Assembly: GCA_013289795.1 (NCBI GenBank)
Contig: JABCZH010000004.1
Location: forward strand, 310,001 to 374,000
From: Acidobacteriota bacterium
GTDB taxonomy: Bacteria; Acidobacteriota; Terriglobia; Terriglobales; Acidobacteriaceae
Direction of reading: 5' to 3'
DNA: 64,000 nucleotides
Shown here: positions 24,765-33,773 of the stretch, piece by piece
How positions within the stretch are numbered: position 1 is the stretch's first letter
Layout: every line of letters starts with the position of its first letter
Program-made: the position numbers and the translations under genes
Notes under the pieces: generated by a model
Told to the model about the DNA's origin: nothing
The model's database searches: none
Seen by the model: only the letters and a program-made list of their open reading frames with translations

Positions 24765-27320
24765 CTACGCCTTGTGGGGCTCACGCGCCTTGAGAACTAT
24801 TTCGTAGTCAGCCTTCAGTTCATCGAGTGTAGGCCGAATGCCCTGTGTTTCGGGGGGCTGAGAATGGGACGCTATGTAACGACAGCTCTTCTCGAAAACA
24901 GGCATTATCGCGGCCATGCTTTCCTGCAGCTTGCCCACATTTATCTTGTCCAGCTTCGTCATCATCACGTTCGGCGCGTATCTTTGGACGACGCCCTTGA
25001 GCATTTCGTGCTCCACTACGATTTCGGAAAGTCCTCGGAGTTCTTCATATCCTTTCTCGACCAAGGCTGCTTTGATTTCGCCCTCCTGTTTCTCAGCGCC
25101 ATCAATCATCTTCTTAACCCTGGCGCTGACCTGCGCGATGGTGTCCACGCGGGGATGGGACGCCGCCGTCACCACGCCGGCATCGCCGCCTTCCAGTCTG
25201 ATGTCGTAGTACTTCCAGTTCTTCTTGTCGGCTTTACCGAGCAACTCGGCTGCGAACCAGATATTGTGGGTGAAGACGATAATCTGATGGTCTTCGGCAA
25301 GAGCGACGATGCGGTCGCAGACCTCATGAATGCGTCGATAATCCATGCTCGTTATTGGGTCATCAAAGACCACCGGCGAGGACGCAGGCACTGACGTGAC
25401 TTCTGCCAGAAAATCAGCTAACGCAAGAGCCTTCTGCTCGCCTTCCGAGAGAACCTCACTCGGTTTGTATGAGGCGACCAGCTTCCGCCGTGTCACTTGC
25501 CCCTGACGGCCGGGGAAGTTCAATGTCACGTTCGGCGCGCGCAGCCGCTTGCACTCGTCTTCAAAGCGTCTCCCGAAGTCCTTATTAAGAAGTTCCTCGC
25601 TCGCCTCCTTGGCGGCGTCAGTCAGGGACCGGAGAACACCTGTCAGATTGCTTTTGACAATTGTCGCCCTGCCGACCCATTTGGCATCCGACACCCGCTT
25701 CTCGATTTGCGGCAGCAGAGTATTTGCCGTCTTCTTCCCCTGCAACTCGGTCAATTCCGTCTGTTTCGCCTTCAGGGCTGCCTGCCGCTCTTCAACAGAT
25801 CTCTGAAGACCGGTAATAAGCGCGGTCAGCCTGGTCTCCTCCCCGGACACGACGGTTTCAGCCGCAGCGAGGGAGGGATCTTTGTCCTTCCAGTCAATCG
25901 CTGAGCGAGCTGCAACAGTGAGGTTGAGCCTCTTCATCTGGTCTACAACGGCTTTGACCGGGTCCAGAATATCCGCTCCGCCGTTCGTTTCAGCGGTAAG
26001 CTGCTGCTGAAGCGTGTCCGCCTCGATGTCGACGACGGGCGCGACGTAGTCGCGAAGCTGACGTTCAGCGGTATCGAGAGCCGCCTTGATCTCGTTATTT
26101 GAGAAATCGCGATACTTCTTGATCAGTTCCACGGCCTTGGCGGTCAGCGGTTGCTGGCAGTAGGCGCAGGGATCGTCTGTGCCTGGATATTTTCCGGTCG
26201 TGTTTTTCTTGAGATATTCCTCGCCGGCTTGTATGAACTGTCGCCATTCCCCGCTCAGAATGCCGGGGATTCCAAGCCCCTCGAAAGCCTTGTTGCCCGC
26301 CTCATCGTGCCGCCGGGATGCCTGATCCCGTGCCTGCACGCGAGAGGCGTATGTCGTGATATCAAATGCCTTCGCTGTCTCGATCGCTGACTTGAGCGCT
26401 TTCACAACGACCGCCCGGTCGCGCGAACGCTTCAATTCGTTCTGTCTGTTCGACGACTTGAGGGCGTCGACCTCGATTGCCAAGGATTCAATGGCAGCGT
26501 CGATCTTCTCGGGCAGAGCGGCGTATTTCCTTATCTCGTCCAGGTCAGTCGCCGCTCCCAGAGTCTCGATGATGGGGTAGATGGAACAAGAGCGGTCGAA
26601 CGAGACCAGAATCGTATTCGGTCCTGGAGTCCTGGCTATTATTGCTGCCTCAAAAGCCGTACGCACCCGCTCTATTCCGTTCTGGACCAAAGGGAAGAGC
26701 GTAAGCTCGCCAGGAGTGTAGACGTATGTGAGATCGTCCTCTACATGAAGGCGCGCGCCCCTCGCATCGAAGATGCTCATACGATTGAGTGGCGTAATGC
26801 CAAATTCGTTTTTCCACGGAATCGTCTGGCCCGTGCTCCCAACCATGACCGTAAAACCCGCACTCGGCGTCGGCCGCTTGTCAGCACGAACATTGTGAAG
26901 AATGTCCTCGGCGGTTCTGAGGCCAGCCGCGCGTTTCAAAACACGGACGAAACCGGACTTTCCGGAACCATTCTCTCCAAAGATCACTGTCACGCCCGGA
27001 GCGAAATCAATTTGCGCGCCGGGCTTGAGCGCATTCACGCCGTCGCCAACCTTTAGCGAATCCAAGCGGACCGCGTCGAGCGGGTTCCCAGCGAGTTGCT
27101 TTTCCTCAATTTTCGGAACGGCTTGGAAAGGCTCTGGCGAGAGCTTTTTCTCCGATAGCAGCAGTTTTAGATAGCGGTCAACGTCGAGATCGGACGGCTG
27201 GAGCCTGTTCTTGAGAACATCGCCCGCAATTGCGCGGGACCATCCATCTTGGTCGTTTGCCCACCGGGGCAGGAGCGCGCGCGACGCCTGGGCGCCAGCC
27301 TGTTCTTGTTGATTTGGCAT
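24765..27320 (-). CDS. SMC-like AAA ATPase with C-terminal HEPN ribonuclease motif (RloC/PrrC-like)
   Basis: An 851-aa ATPase. Walker A is GENGSGKS at residues 115-122. A long coiled coil is interrupted by a CAYCQQPL zinc-hook-like turn. The ABC signature is LSEGEQKALALADF, Walker B is SPVVFDDPITSMD, and a switch motif FTHN follows. The C-terminal domain has an R-x4-H pattern (RYIASH at 814-819) and an upstream RGLSE, as in HEPN nucleases. Zinc-hook ATPases with such a tail include RloC, an anticodon nuclease activated by DNA damage or restriction alleviation. A GGAAGGA box precedes the ATG. tRNA cleavage is plausible but not shown. Confidence 0.75.
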   Translation of the reverse strand: MPNQQEQAGAQASRALLPRWANDQDGWSRAIAGDVLKNRLQPSDLDVDRYLKLLLSEKKLSPEPFQAVPKIEEKQLAGNPLDAVRLDSLKVGDGVNALKPGAQIDFAPGVTVIFGENGSGKSGFVRVLKRAAGLRTAEDILHNVRADKRPTPSAGFTVMVGSTGQTIPWKNEFGITPLNRMSIFDARGARLHVEDDLTYVYTPGELTLFPLVQNGIERVRTAFEAAIIARTPGPNTILVSFDRSCSIYPIIETLGAATDLDEIRKYAALPEKIDAAIESLAIEVDALKSSNRQNELKRSRDRAVVVKALKSAIETAKAFDITTYASRVQARDQASRRHDEAGNKAFEGLGIPGILSGEWRQFIQAGEEYLKKNTTGKYPGTDDPCAYCQQPLTAKAVELIKKYRDFSNNEIKAALDTAERQLRDYVAPVVDIEADTLQQQLTAETNGGADILDPVKAVVDQMKRLNLTVAARSAIDWKDKDPSLAAAETVVSGEETRLTALITGLQRSVEERQAALKAKQTELTELQGKKTANTLLPQIEKRVSDAKWVGRATIVKSNLTGVLRSLTDAAKEASEELLNKDFGRRFEDECKRLRAPNVTLNFPGRQGQVTRRKLVASYKPSEVLSEGEQKALALADFLAEVTSVPASSPVVFDDPITSMDYRRIHEVCDRIVALAEDHQIIVFTHNIWFAAELLGKADKKNWKYYDIRLEGGDAGVVTAASHPRVDTIAQVSARVKKMIDGAEKQEGEIKAALVEKGYEELRGLSEIVVEHEMLKGVVQRYAPNVMMTKLDKINVGKLQESMAAIMPVFEKSCRYIASHSQPPETQGIRPTLDELKADYEIVLKAREPHKA

Positions 27321-27452
27321 TAACCAGATCCTTCCAAAGGGACATCGTACTCTGTTAGAAACTCCCTGACCTGTCCACTCAGATCGCGCCCGTTCCGTGC
27401 GGGGGCCGCGTACTTTCGCCTTATATTCGCCTCATGGTATACAATTCTACTG

Positions 27453-27752
27453 ATGCCGGATCGTTGGTGCACAGTCACAGTCACGGAGGCCGCGGGGCGA
27501 CGCTATAGTCTTGACCTCCTCGCCTCCAGCACCTACGACGCGGCGCATCTGTACGTGGCCCACGTTAAGGAACAACCGCGCGGGCGCTCGTCATTTCCGA
27601 TCCCCACCGTCGCGACGGTTTTCGAGGTCGCCACAAATGGCGCCGTCTACCGCGTCACGGGAAAGGCCCTGCAGCAATGGATCGAGCGCCGCCGCCATGC
27701 ATGGAATGGCCCAAAGGGTGCCATCTTTCGTAAACGTCCAGGTCTGGAGTAG
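27453..27752 (+). CDS. Small conserved protein of acidobacterial type
   Basis: A 99-aa soluble protein (MPDRWCTVTVTEAAGRRYSL, then STYDAAHLYVAHVK). The pattern resembles a small protein I associate with Acidobacteria; this was not checked by search. It is divergent from the ATPase operon, 132 bases away. If truly acidobacterial, it is host-derived cargo inside an element whose transfer genes look proteobacterial. Function unknown. Confidence 0.6.
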   Translation: MPDRWCTVTVTEAAGRRYSLDLLASSTYDAAHLYVAHVKEQPRGRSSFPIPTVATVFEVATNGAVYRVTGKALQQWIERRRHAWNGPKGAIFRKRPGLE

Positions 27753-27847
27753 CCGATCATGTCACGATTGCACCATTTATTGTCTATTGCTTCCGTGCAG
27801 CACGGTGGTGTAACGTGGTGCAACACACAAAACCGGGGTTTGTTTCC

Positions 27848-28051
27848 ATGCCTGGACCAAAACGCAAGCCGCAGAAAACCAGGATATCCCGTTCTCCCCG
27901 GACATCTGTTACGTTCCCCCCTGATATTTACCAGACCCTTGAAGATCTGGCCAAGAAAAAGAAGGTTTCCGTCGCCTGGGTTGTCCGTGACGCAGCCGAA
28001 AAATACATTGCCGAGCAATGGCCGTTGTTTGCGGGGTCGAAAAATGGCTAG
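27848..28051 (+). CDS. Ribbon-helix-helix regulator of the restriction cassette
   Basis: A 67-aa CopG/Arc-type protein: basic N-terminus, a beta strand (RTSVTFPPDIYQTLEDLAKK) and second helix (VSVAWVVRDAAEKYIAEQW). It overlaps the methylase start by eight bases, so it probably controls expression of the restriction-modification cassette. Start taken at ATG 27848; the frame opens earlier at 27815. Confidence 0.7.
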   Translation: MPGPKRKPQKTRISRSPRTSVTFPPDIYQTLEDLAKKKKVSVAWVVRDAAEKYIAEQWPLFAGSKNG

Positions 28052-29216
28052 AAACCGTCAGGTATCCGCAGGAAAATTCTACGAATTCTTCGCAGGCGGC
28101 GGCATGGCCCGCGCCGGCCTTGGCTCCTCCTGGACCTGCCTTGTCTCAAACGACATTGACGAGAAGAAAGGCGCCGCCTACAAGCAGAACTGGGGCGCCA
28201 AGGAACTCAAGATCGAGGACGTGGCCCGCCTCTCGACAAGTGATTTGCCCGGCATCGCCGATCTGGCTTGGGCTTCATTCCCGTGCCAGGACCTTTCTCT
28301 CGCCGGCAATGGCGCGGGCCTGAAGGGGGCCAGGTCCGGCACATTCTGGCCGTTCTGGCGCCTTATGAAAGACCTCGGTCAACAGGGGCGTGCGCCTGCG
28401 CTTATTGTTCTTGAGAATGTGTGCGGCGCTATAACCTCGCACCGGGGCAAGGATTTTGCGGCGCTCACCAGCGCACTGGCGGACGAAGGCTATAATTTTG
28501 GCGCCCTTGTGATCGATGCCGTCCATTTCGTTCCGCAGTCCCGGCCCCGTCTGTTCATCGTCGCCGTAAAAGAAGACATCGCCATTCCGCCAGATCTTGT
28601 GCGCAAGGCGCCAGACCCGCGATGGACAACGGCTACTCTTGTCCAGTCGCAAAAAGACCTTAATAAAGAATTGCGAGACCGCTGGGTTTGGTGGAGTCTC
28701 CCCGCACCCGCTGCACGCACGGTTGCGTTCTCCGACCTCATCGAAGATGATCCCGAAGGAGTGTCCTGGCATACAAAGGCCGAAACCAAGAAATTGCTCG
28801 ACATGATGAGCCCGCTCAATCGCAAGAAGGTTCTGAATGCGCGCAAGGCAGGCAAAAGAATAATAGGAACGATATACAAACGCACGCGCCCGGATGAGAC
28901 GGGCCGCCGTGTTCAGAGGGCTGAAATTCGATTTGACGACATTGCCGGCTGTCTGCGCACGCCCGTCGGCGGCTCCAGCCGTCAGGTTCTCATGTTTGTG
29001 GAGGGCGACCGGGTCCGCTCGCGCTTGCTCTCACCCCGCGAGGCCGCTCGTCTCATGGGGCTTTCAGATAATTACAAGCTTCCAAAGAACTACAACGAAG
29101 CCTATCATCTGGCTGGCGACGGGCTTGTCGTGCCAGCGGTACGCCACCTCGCTCAGCACATTCTTGAACCCGCCCTTGCAGCCGTCCGGGCCGAGGGTAA
29201 GGCAACGGCGGCCTGA
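28044..29216 (+). CDS. DNA (cytosine-5) methyltransferase
   Basis: A 390-aa C5 methylase. Motif I is FYEFFAGGGMARAGLG. Motif IV holds the catalytic cysteine (SFPCQDLSLAG). The motif VI ENV is in VLENVCGAI, motif VIII is QSRPRLFIVAV, and motifs IX-X are at the C-terminus (LSPREAARLMGL). The start at 28044 follows the RHH frame; upstream extension in this frame is not protein-like. The next gene begins two bases after its stop. Recognition sequence unknown. Confidence 0.92.
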   Translation: MARNRQVSAGKFYEFFAGGGMARAGLGSSWTCLVSNDIDEKKGAAYKQNWGAKELKIEDVARLSTSDLPGIADLAWASFPCQDLSLAGNGAGLKGARSGTFWPFWRLMKDLGQQGRAPALIVLENVCGAITSHRGKDFAALTSALADEGYNFGALVIDAVHFVPQSRPRLFIVAVKEDIAIPPDLVRKAPDPRWTTATLVQSQKDLNKELRDRWVWWSLPAPAARTVAFSDLIEDDPEGVSWHTKAETKKLLDMMSPLNRKKVLNARKAGKRIIGTIYKRTRPDETGRRVQRAEIRFDDIAGCLRTPVGGSSRQVLMFVEGDRVRSRLLSPREAARLMGLSDNYKLPKNYNEAYHLAGDGLVVPAVRHLAQHILEPALAAVRAEGKATAA

Positions 29217-29217
29217 C

Positions 29218-30153
29218 ATGGACCCGCGCCTCCGCGAAACGCTGATTGCGTTCACAGCCGAAAAGAAATTCAGAGGCAAAGGCCCGCTTTCAGTCGCGCT
29301 CATCGTCACCGATCACGCGCGAAAGCGAGGTCTGCCGCTCAGTGCAGACGAACTGATAACCGAAGGCGGCGGCCAAGTGCTCGGACTTGGAAAAGGCGCG
29401 ATCCAAAAAATTCTGGCAAAGCACGACATTACCCGCGTTCTCGCCGCCGAAGGCGGCCGAACCAGCCGTGGAAGCCTGAACAACATGCGCCAGTGCGTCG
29501 CGCTGCTGAACAGTCTTCACGAACAAGGCCTCTCCGATCTCGACGCTATCGAGCAATTCTGGATTGAAAAAATCCAGGAATTTTTCGCCGGGAAACCGTT
29601 CAAAATCAAACTTGACGCTTCGCGCAGTCTGCGGACTGTCGTGCGTGATGTCATCGCCCAGGCCGAAGAACGGCAGAGGACATCTCAAGGCACTAATTAT
29701 GCGGGCGCCGTCCTGCAGTATCTTGTCGGCGCCAAGCTGGATTGCGCACTCGGAAAGGGGCACATCGAGCACAACAGCTTTTCCACCGCCGATGCGCCCG
29801 GTGAGCGCGCCGGTGATTTCTTCATCGGCGACGTTGCGATCCACGTCACCACGTCCCCAGGCGAGTCGGTGATTGAAAGATGCCGCGAAAATCTCAATGA
29901 CGGCTACCGGCCCATTCTGGTGACATTGCAGCGCGGCCTCACGGTCGCCGAAGAACTTGCGCGCAATGTCCACCTGGCCGAACGTATCGACTTCTTTGAG
30001 ATTGAACAATTCGTGGCGTTAAACCTGTACGAATTGGGCAAGTTCGCAGCCGAGGGCCGGAAAGTCGCAGTCAACGACCTTGTGGCCCGCTACAATGAGG
30101 TTGTCGAAGAAATCGATACTGACCCCAGCCTCAAGATCGAGCTAAAGCGGTGA
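29218..30153 (+). CDS. DUF4928-like putative restriction endonuclease
   Basis: A 311-aa protein that fits the DUF4928 family found beside C5 methylases, where it is presumed to be the restriction nuclease. A candidate nuclease core is GERAGDFFIGDVAIHVTTSP (D and following beta strand), then ERCRENLNDGYRPILVT. The N-terminal 130 residues are helical. ATG 29218 starts two bases after the methylase stop, and its own stop overlaps the vsr start. The family assignment is from memory and the cleavage site is unknown. Confidence 0.7.
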   Translation: MDPRLRETLIAFTAEKKFRGKGPLSVALIVTDHARKRGLPLSADELITEGGGQVLGLGKGAIQKILAKHDITRVLAAEGGRTSRGSLNNMRQCVALLNSLHEQGLSDLDAIEQFWIEKIQEFFAGKPFKIKLDASRSLRTVVRDVIAQAEERQRTSQGTNYAGAVLQYLVGAKLDCALGKGHIEHNSFSTADAPGERAGDFFIGDVAIHVTTSPGESVIERCRENLNDGYRPILVTLQRGLTVAEELARNVHLAERIDFFEIEQFVALNLYELGKFAAEGRKVAVNDLVARYNEVVEEIDTDPSLKIELKR

Positions 30154-30551
30154 AGGAAGCAGCAGAAGACCGCAGCCGCATTATGCGCGCGGTCAAGAGC
30201 CGCGATACGTACCCAGAGTTGGTAGTACGACGTTTGCTCCACGCAATGGGCTACCGCTTCCGCTTGCACCGCTCTGATCTGCCCGGAAAACCCGACATCG
30301 TGCTACCAGGGCGCCAAAAAGTTATATTTGTCCACGGCTGTTTCTGGCACGGTCATCCCTGTGCTCGCGGTGCACGCGAGCCAAAAAACAACGCTCGCTA
30401 CTGGCGCGACAAAATTGCCAGGAATCGAGCGCGAGATTCCTCTTGCCTCCGGCAGCTTCAAACTGTCGGATGGAAGACACTGGTCATCTGGGAATGCCAG
30501 CTAAAAGGCGAAACGCGCCTAACAACGCGTCTCCGCCGTTTTCTGAGATAA
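30150..30551 (+). CDS. vsr: Very short patch repair endonuclease
   Basis: A 133-aa Vsr homologue, which nicks beside T:G mismatches left by deamination of 5-methylcytosine. The family core is complete: MRAVKSRDTYPELVVRRLL, then the metal-binding aspartate in LPGKPDIVLPG, and VIFVHGCFWHGHPC with the catalytic histidine and zinc ligands. It starts with GTG overlapping the preceding stop (GTGA). It closes the methylase, DUF4928, Vsr cassette. Confidence 0.93.
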   Translation: MKEAAEDRSRIMRAVKSRDTYPELVVRRLLHAMGYRFRLHRSDLPGKPDIVLPGRQKVIFVHGCFWHGHPCARGAREPKNNARYWRDKIARNRARDSSCLRQLQTVGWKTLVIWECQLKGETRLTTRLRRFLR

Positions 30552-30690
30552 CGTGGAATGAGCAGCAACTATAAAACGACTTCGGGCAAGACTCTCGATC
30601 AGCGGCGAATACCAACGCGATCCGTCAAGTCGCCCTGTCGCTCTGGCATGAATCGTGATAATACAAGAAGATTCACAAGGGAGATCATTG

Positions 30691-32388
30691 ATGGATGGCG
30701 CTGATCAGCTTGGGCAACTAAACATTGAGCTCGTCGGAATAGGCAAACTAATTGGAAGCAAGCATGCCGTTCCTAAAAACCAGCGTGAGTTCGCCTGGGA
30801 AGATAAACACGTCAACGAATTCATTAATGACGTAACTGCCGCCCAAGCTGAGGATAAGAGCGAGTATTTTTTGGGAACTATTGTGTTAACGGATGCCGGA
30901 AAAGGCGCTGAAGTGGTTGATGGCCAGCAGCGCATGGCCACCGCCTGCATCCTTGTTGCCGCAGCGCGCGACTATCTAATCAACACGAAAGATGCGGATA
31001 ATATTGAAAGCGGTAGCTTGCTCAGCCGTGAGTATCTACTTCACAAAGATCCCAAGACCCTGGAGATCAATCCGTTTTTTGAATTGAATGAGATCGATAA
31101 CGAGTATTTCAGGAAACACATAATTGAAGAGCCAAAGGATAAAAGCGCGACTTCCTTTCAAAAGGGCATTCCTTCGCATGTCCGGCTGAAAAAAGCATAT
31201 GAAATAGCATACGAGGCGGTCAAGAGAATCGCCGAAGCGCCTCCCAGCAAGCCCCGTGACCAGTTAAACGATCTCATAGCGTATCTCAAGAAAAATGTAA
31301 AAGTTATCGCCCTCGTCGCACGCGACGAAGCCAGCGCCTTTACCCTCTTTGAGACGTTGAATGACAGAGGGTTAGAACTCGCCATTTCCGACCTCTTGAA
31401 AAACTTCCTTCTAGGCAGGTCGAAAACACGACTCGACGAGGTGCGGGCCAAATGGTTGTCAATGAAAACAACTTTGGAGAGCGCAGACGCCGGCGATAAA
31501 GTTGTCATGTACATACGCCAGCTCTGGTGTTCTCAAAATGGCTTGGTGCGAGATAAAGACCTCTACAGCACGATCAAAAAGACGATCGGCAATCCCGCTA
31601 AAGCCGTTGCGTTTGCTGACACCTTGGCGAAAAATGCCAAGACTTATTCTGCTCTATTGAATGCCGATCAGGATTTTTGGAAACAATACGGTTTCAATAC
31701 GTACAAAAGCATCAGAGCTCTCAATATTTTGGCCCATACGCAGCCCCGCCCTCTCTTGCTCGCGATACTGGGTAACTTTGCCAATGCCGAAATCACCAAG
31801 GCGATAAAAGTCATTGAGTCATGGTCGTTTCGTTTCTCGATTACCAACAGGCTTGGTGGGGAAGGAATGGAACGAGAATACTCGAAACTCGCAAAAGAGA
31901 TACATGAAGGAACAATAAAAAACACGAAGCAATTAGTTGCCACCATGAAACTGGTTCCCAACGATGCGGACTTTAAAGACGCGTTTCAGAAATACGCGCT
32001 GAAGAAATCTGTTCTTGCTCGCTATGTTCTCATCGAGCTCGAAAGAACCAGAAACGGAGATCAGAAGCTTGAGTACATCCCGAATGATAACCCCGAGGAC
32101 GTTAACCTGGAGCACGTCTTGCCCCAGACCTTCCCGACAGCCGGCTGGGGAAGCTTTGACCAAGAGACGCACGCTGCATACGCGAGCAGACTGGGAAATC
32201 TAACGATAATGAACAGTGACGACAACGTTGCTGCCGATCAAGCAGAATTTGCCGAGAAGAAAAAGTTCTACGCTAAATCTGAAATCAAAATTACAAAGGA
32301 AATAAATACTTTTAAGCAGTGGACGACCACGGAGATCGAGAAAAGACAAGACAGTCTCGCCAATCTCGCTGTCACGAGATGGCCCTAG
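30691..32388 (+). CDS. DUF262/DUF1524 GmrSD-like type IV restriction protein
   Basis: A 565-aa protein in the GmrS-GmrD single-chain class. The DUF262 domain is at the N-terminus (VPKNQREFAWEDKHVNEFIN and VVDGQQRMATAC, the DGQQR motif typical for this ParB-related nucleotide-dependent fold). The C-terminal DUF1524 HNH domain shows LEHVLPQTFP and RLGNLTIMN. Such enzymes cut DNA with modified cytosines or act against phage. AAGGGAG precedes ATG 30691; a GTG at 30655 is a weaker start. It stands alone after vsr. Confidence 0.88.
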   Translation: MDGADQLGQLNIELVGIGKLIGSKHAVPKNQREFAWEDKHVNEFINDVTAAQAEDKSEYFLGTIVLTDAGKGAEVVDGQQRMATACILVAAARDYLINTKDADNIESGSLLSREYLLHKDPKTLEINPFFELNEIDNEYFRKHIIEEPKDKSATSFQKGIPSHVRLKKAYEIAYEAVKRIAEAPPSKPRDQLNDLIAYLKKNVKVIALVARDEASAFTLFETLNDRGLELAISDLLKNFLLGRSKTRLDEVRAKWLSMKTTLESADAGDKVVMYIRQLWCSQNGLVRDKDLYSTIKKTIGNPAKAVAFADTLAKNAKTYSALLNADQDFWKQYGFNTYKSIRALNILAHTQPRPLLLAILGNFANAEITKAIKVIESWSFRFSITNRLGGEGMEREYSKLAKEIHEGTIKNTKQLVATMKLVPNDADFKDAFQKYALKKSVLARYVLIELERTRNGDQKLEYIPNDNPEDVNLEHVLPQTFPTAGWGSFDQETHAAYASRLGNLTIMNSDDNVAADQAEFAEKKKFYAKSEIKITKEINTFKQWTTTEIEKRQDSLANLAVTRWP

Positions 32389-32738
32389 CTATATATAAGC
32401 CGGTTAACATAGCCCGCAAAAGCTCGCGACGGGCATTCCCTCAGCCCGCCGAGCGCGCATTCTGTCCCACGGCGCGCAGCGTCGGTTAGCAGCCCTCATC
32501 ACATCCGGCGGACGGGGCCGATCTTGGCCCACGCTCACCTGCTGGTAATTTCGCGTTACCTCATCGGTCCTTTATCCGGTTGCCCTCAACAATCATGGGA
32601 CCCTGACCGTGCGCGCCGGGAAGTCAACGGCCAGCCCGCTCCGAGATTCCGTGTAAGCCGTGTGACTTTCCGGCTTTTCCGCCCGGTCCTGTCGACTCCC
32701 ATGTTGAGGACAACCCAAGCAGAAAAGGACTAAAGACC
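32389..32738. other. Intergenic region between cargo and transfer module
   Basis: 350 bases separating the GmrSD-like gene from the first transfer-region gene. High G+C with no frame I can support on either strand. The leader of the zinc-ribbon gene is at its right end (AAAAGGAC box near 32727). Confidence 0.3.
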
Positions 32739-33176
32739 ATGACAAACACAAACTGCCTAGCGGGCTTTGAATGCCCGAAATGTAAATCGGACGGCCCCTT
32801 CAGAATCACGGTGCAGCACATCGTCCTTATGTACGACGACGGCACCGATATCGACGAGGCCCCCGACTGCTCGGCCGAATTTGGTAATCATGACCCTTGC
32901 GAGTGCCCCAAGTGCGGCCATCATTGCACCGTTATCGACTTCAAACCCGAGGAGCGCGGGAACGGCCAGGATTTCGAGATCGAGGACCGCAGCACGGCGG
33001 ACCTGGTTTACATGATCCTCGACACCCTCGGGGACGCTGATATGACCACTGACGACATTATCGATAACACCAGGTTTTATGCCGAGGAACTGCAAAGGCG
33101 TTTTCCGGTGCGGGACCCCATGATCGAGACCCTCATGGCCGCGCTGGCAAAGATCAAGGAAGAACAAACCATTTAA
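32739..33176 (+). CDS. Zinc-ribbon protein of the transfer region
   Basis: A 145-aa acidic protein with two CxxC pairs near the N-terminus (ECPKCKSD and CECPKCGHH), expected to bind one zinc ion. The rest is helical with no catalytic motif. The ATG has an AAAGGAC box 11 bases upstream. Similar small zinc-ribbon proteins accompany mobilisation genes of alphaproteobacterial elements (recalled, not searched). A strong hairpin follows the stop. Confidence 0.7.
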   Translation: MTNTNCLAGFECPKCKSDGPFRITVQHIVLMYDDGTDIDEAPDCSAEFGNHDPCECPKCGHHCTVIDFKPEERGNGQDFEIEDRSTADLVYMILDTLGDADMTTDDIIDNTRFYAEELQRRFPVRDPMIETLMAALAKIKEEQTI

Positions 33177-33189
33177 CCGCGTTGACTGT

Positions 33190-33223
33190 GCCGCCGGACA
33201 AACTGGACATGCCGTCCGGCGGC
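33190..33223 (+). terminator. Strong hairpin after the zinc-ribbon gene
   Basis: GCCGCCGGAC at 33190-33199 is the exact complement of GTCCGGCGGC at 33214-33223, giving a 10-bp stem with a 14-base loop, followed by CTTTAAAA. The T tract is weak, so it may be a terminator, or a structure upstream of the truncated relaxase. Confidence 0.55.
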
Positions 33224-33281
33224 CTTTAAAAGAAGAGGGCATGACGAAGCAGAAATTCCGAATTCTTATCCCTGTGCCCCC

Positions 33282-33773
33282 GTGATCCTTAAGGGCAACC
33301 GGCGCGACGGCGGGCAAGAGCTCGCCACCCAACTCCTCAACGAGGACAACAATCAACGCATCGATATCCTCGAAGTGCGGGGCGCCATCGCGGACGACCT
33401 GCACGGCGCCTTTGAGGAATGGGAGGCGCAGTCGATGGCGACGAAATGCATCAAATATCTCTACAGCCTGTCCATCAATCCCGATCCCTCGCAGCGCAGC
33501 CTCACCCCCGCGCAATATTTCGATTTGATCGAGCGCGCCGGGGAAAAACTGGGACTTTCCGCGCAGCCGCGCGCTGTCGTCTTTCACGTCCACAGCGACG
33601 GTCGCGAGCACTGCCATGTCGTCTGGTCGCGTATCGATTTGAGCGGCGCCAGGATCAAGGCCGTTGACATTGCCCACGATCGGCTCAAGCTGCGCGCGGT
33701 CGCCCAGGAATTCGCCCGCGATCACGGCATCACCCTGCCCGCCGGCATGAAGAACATGAAATCTGACTTCTGA
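33282..33773 (+). pseudogene. Truncated relaxase, N-terminal nuclease part only
   Basis: A 163-aa frame that matches the first 155 residues of the full relaxase at 37748 (KGNRRDGGQELATQLLN against KGNQRGGGRQLATHLMN; HCHVVWSRID against HCHAVWSRII). It then stops after RDHGITLPAGMKNMKSDF. The C-terminal 400 residues are missing, and the following 384 bases hold no continuation. It begins with GTG. It could still be expressed as an isolated HUH-like domain, but I take it as a decayed second relaxase. Confidence 0.75.
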
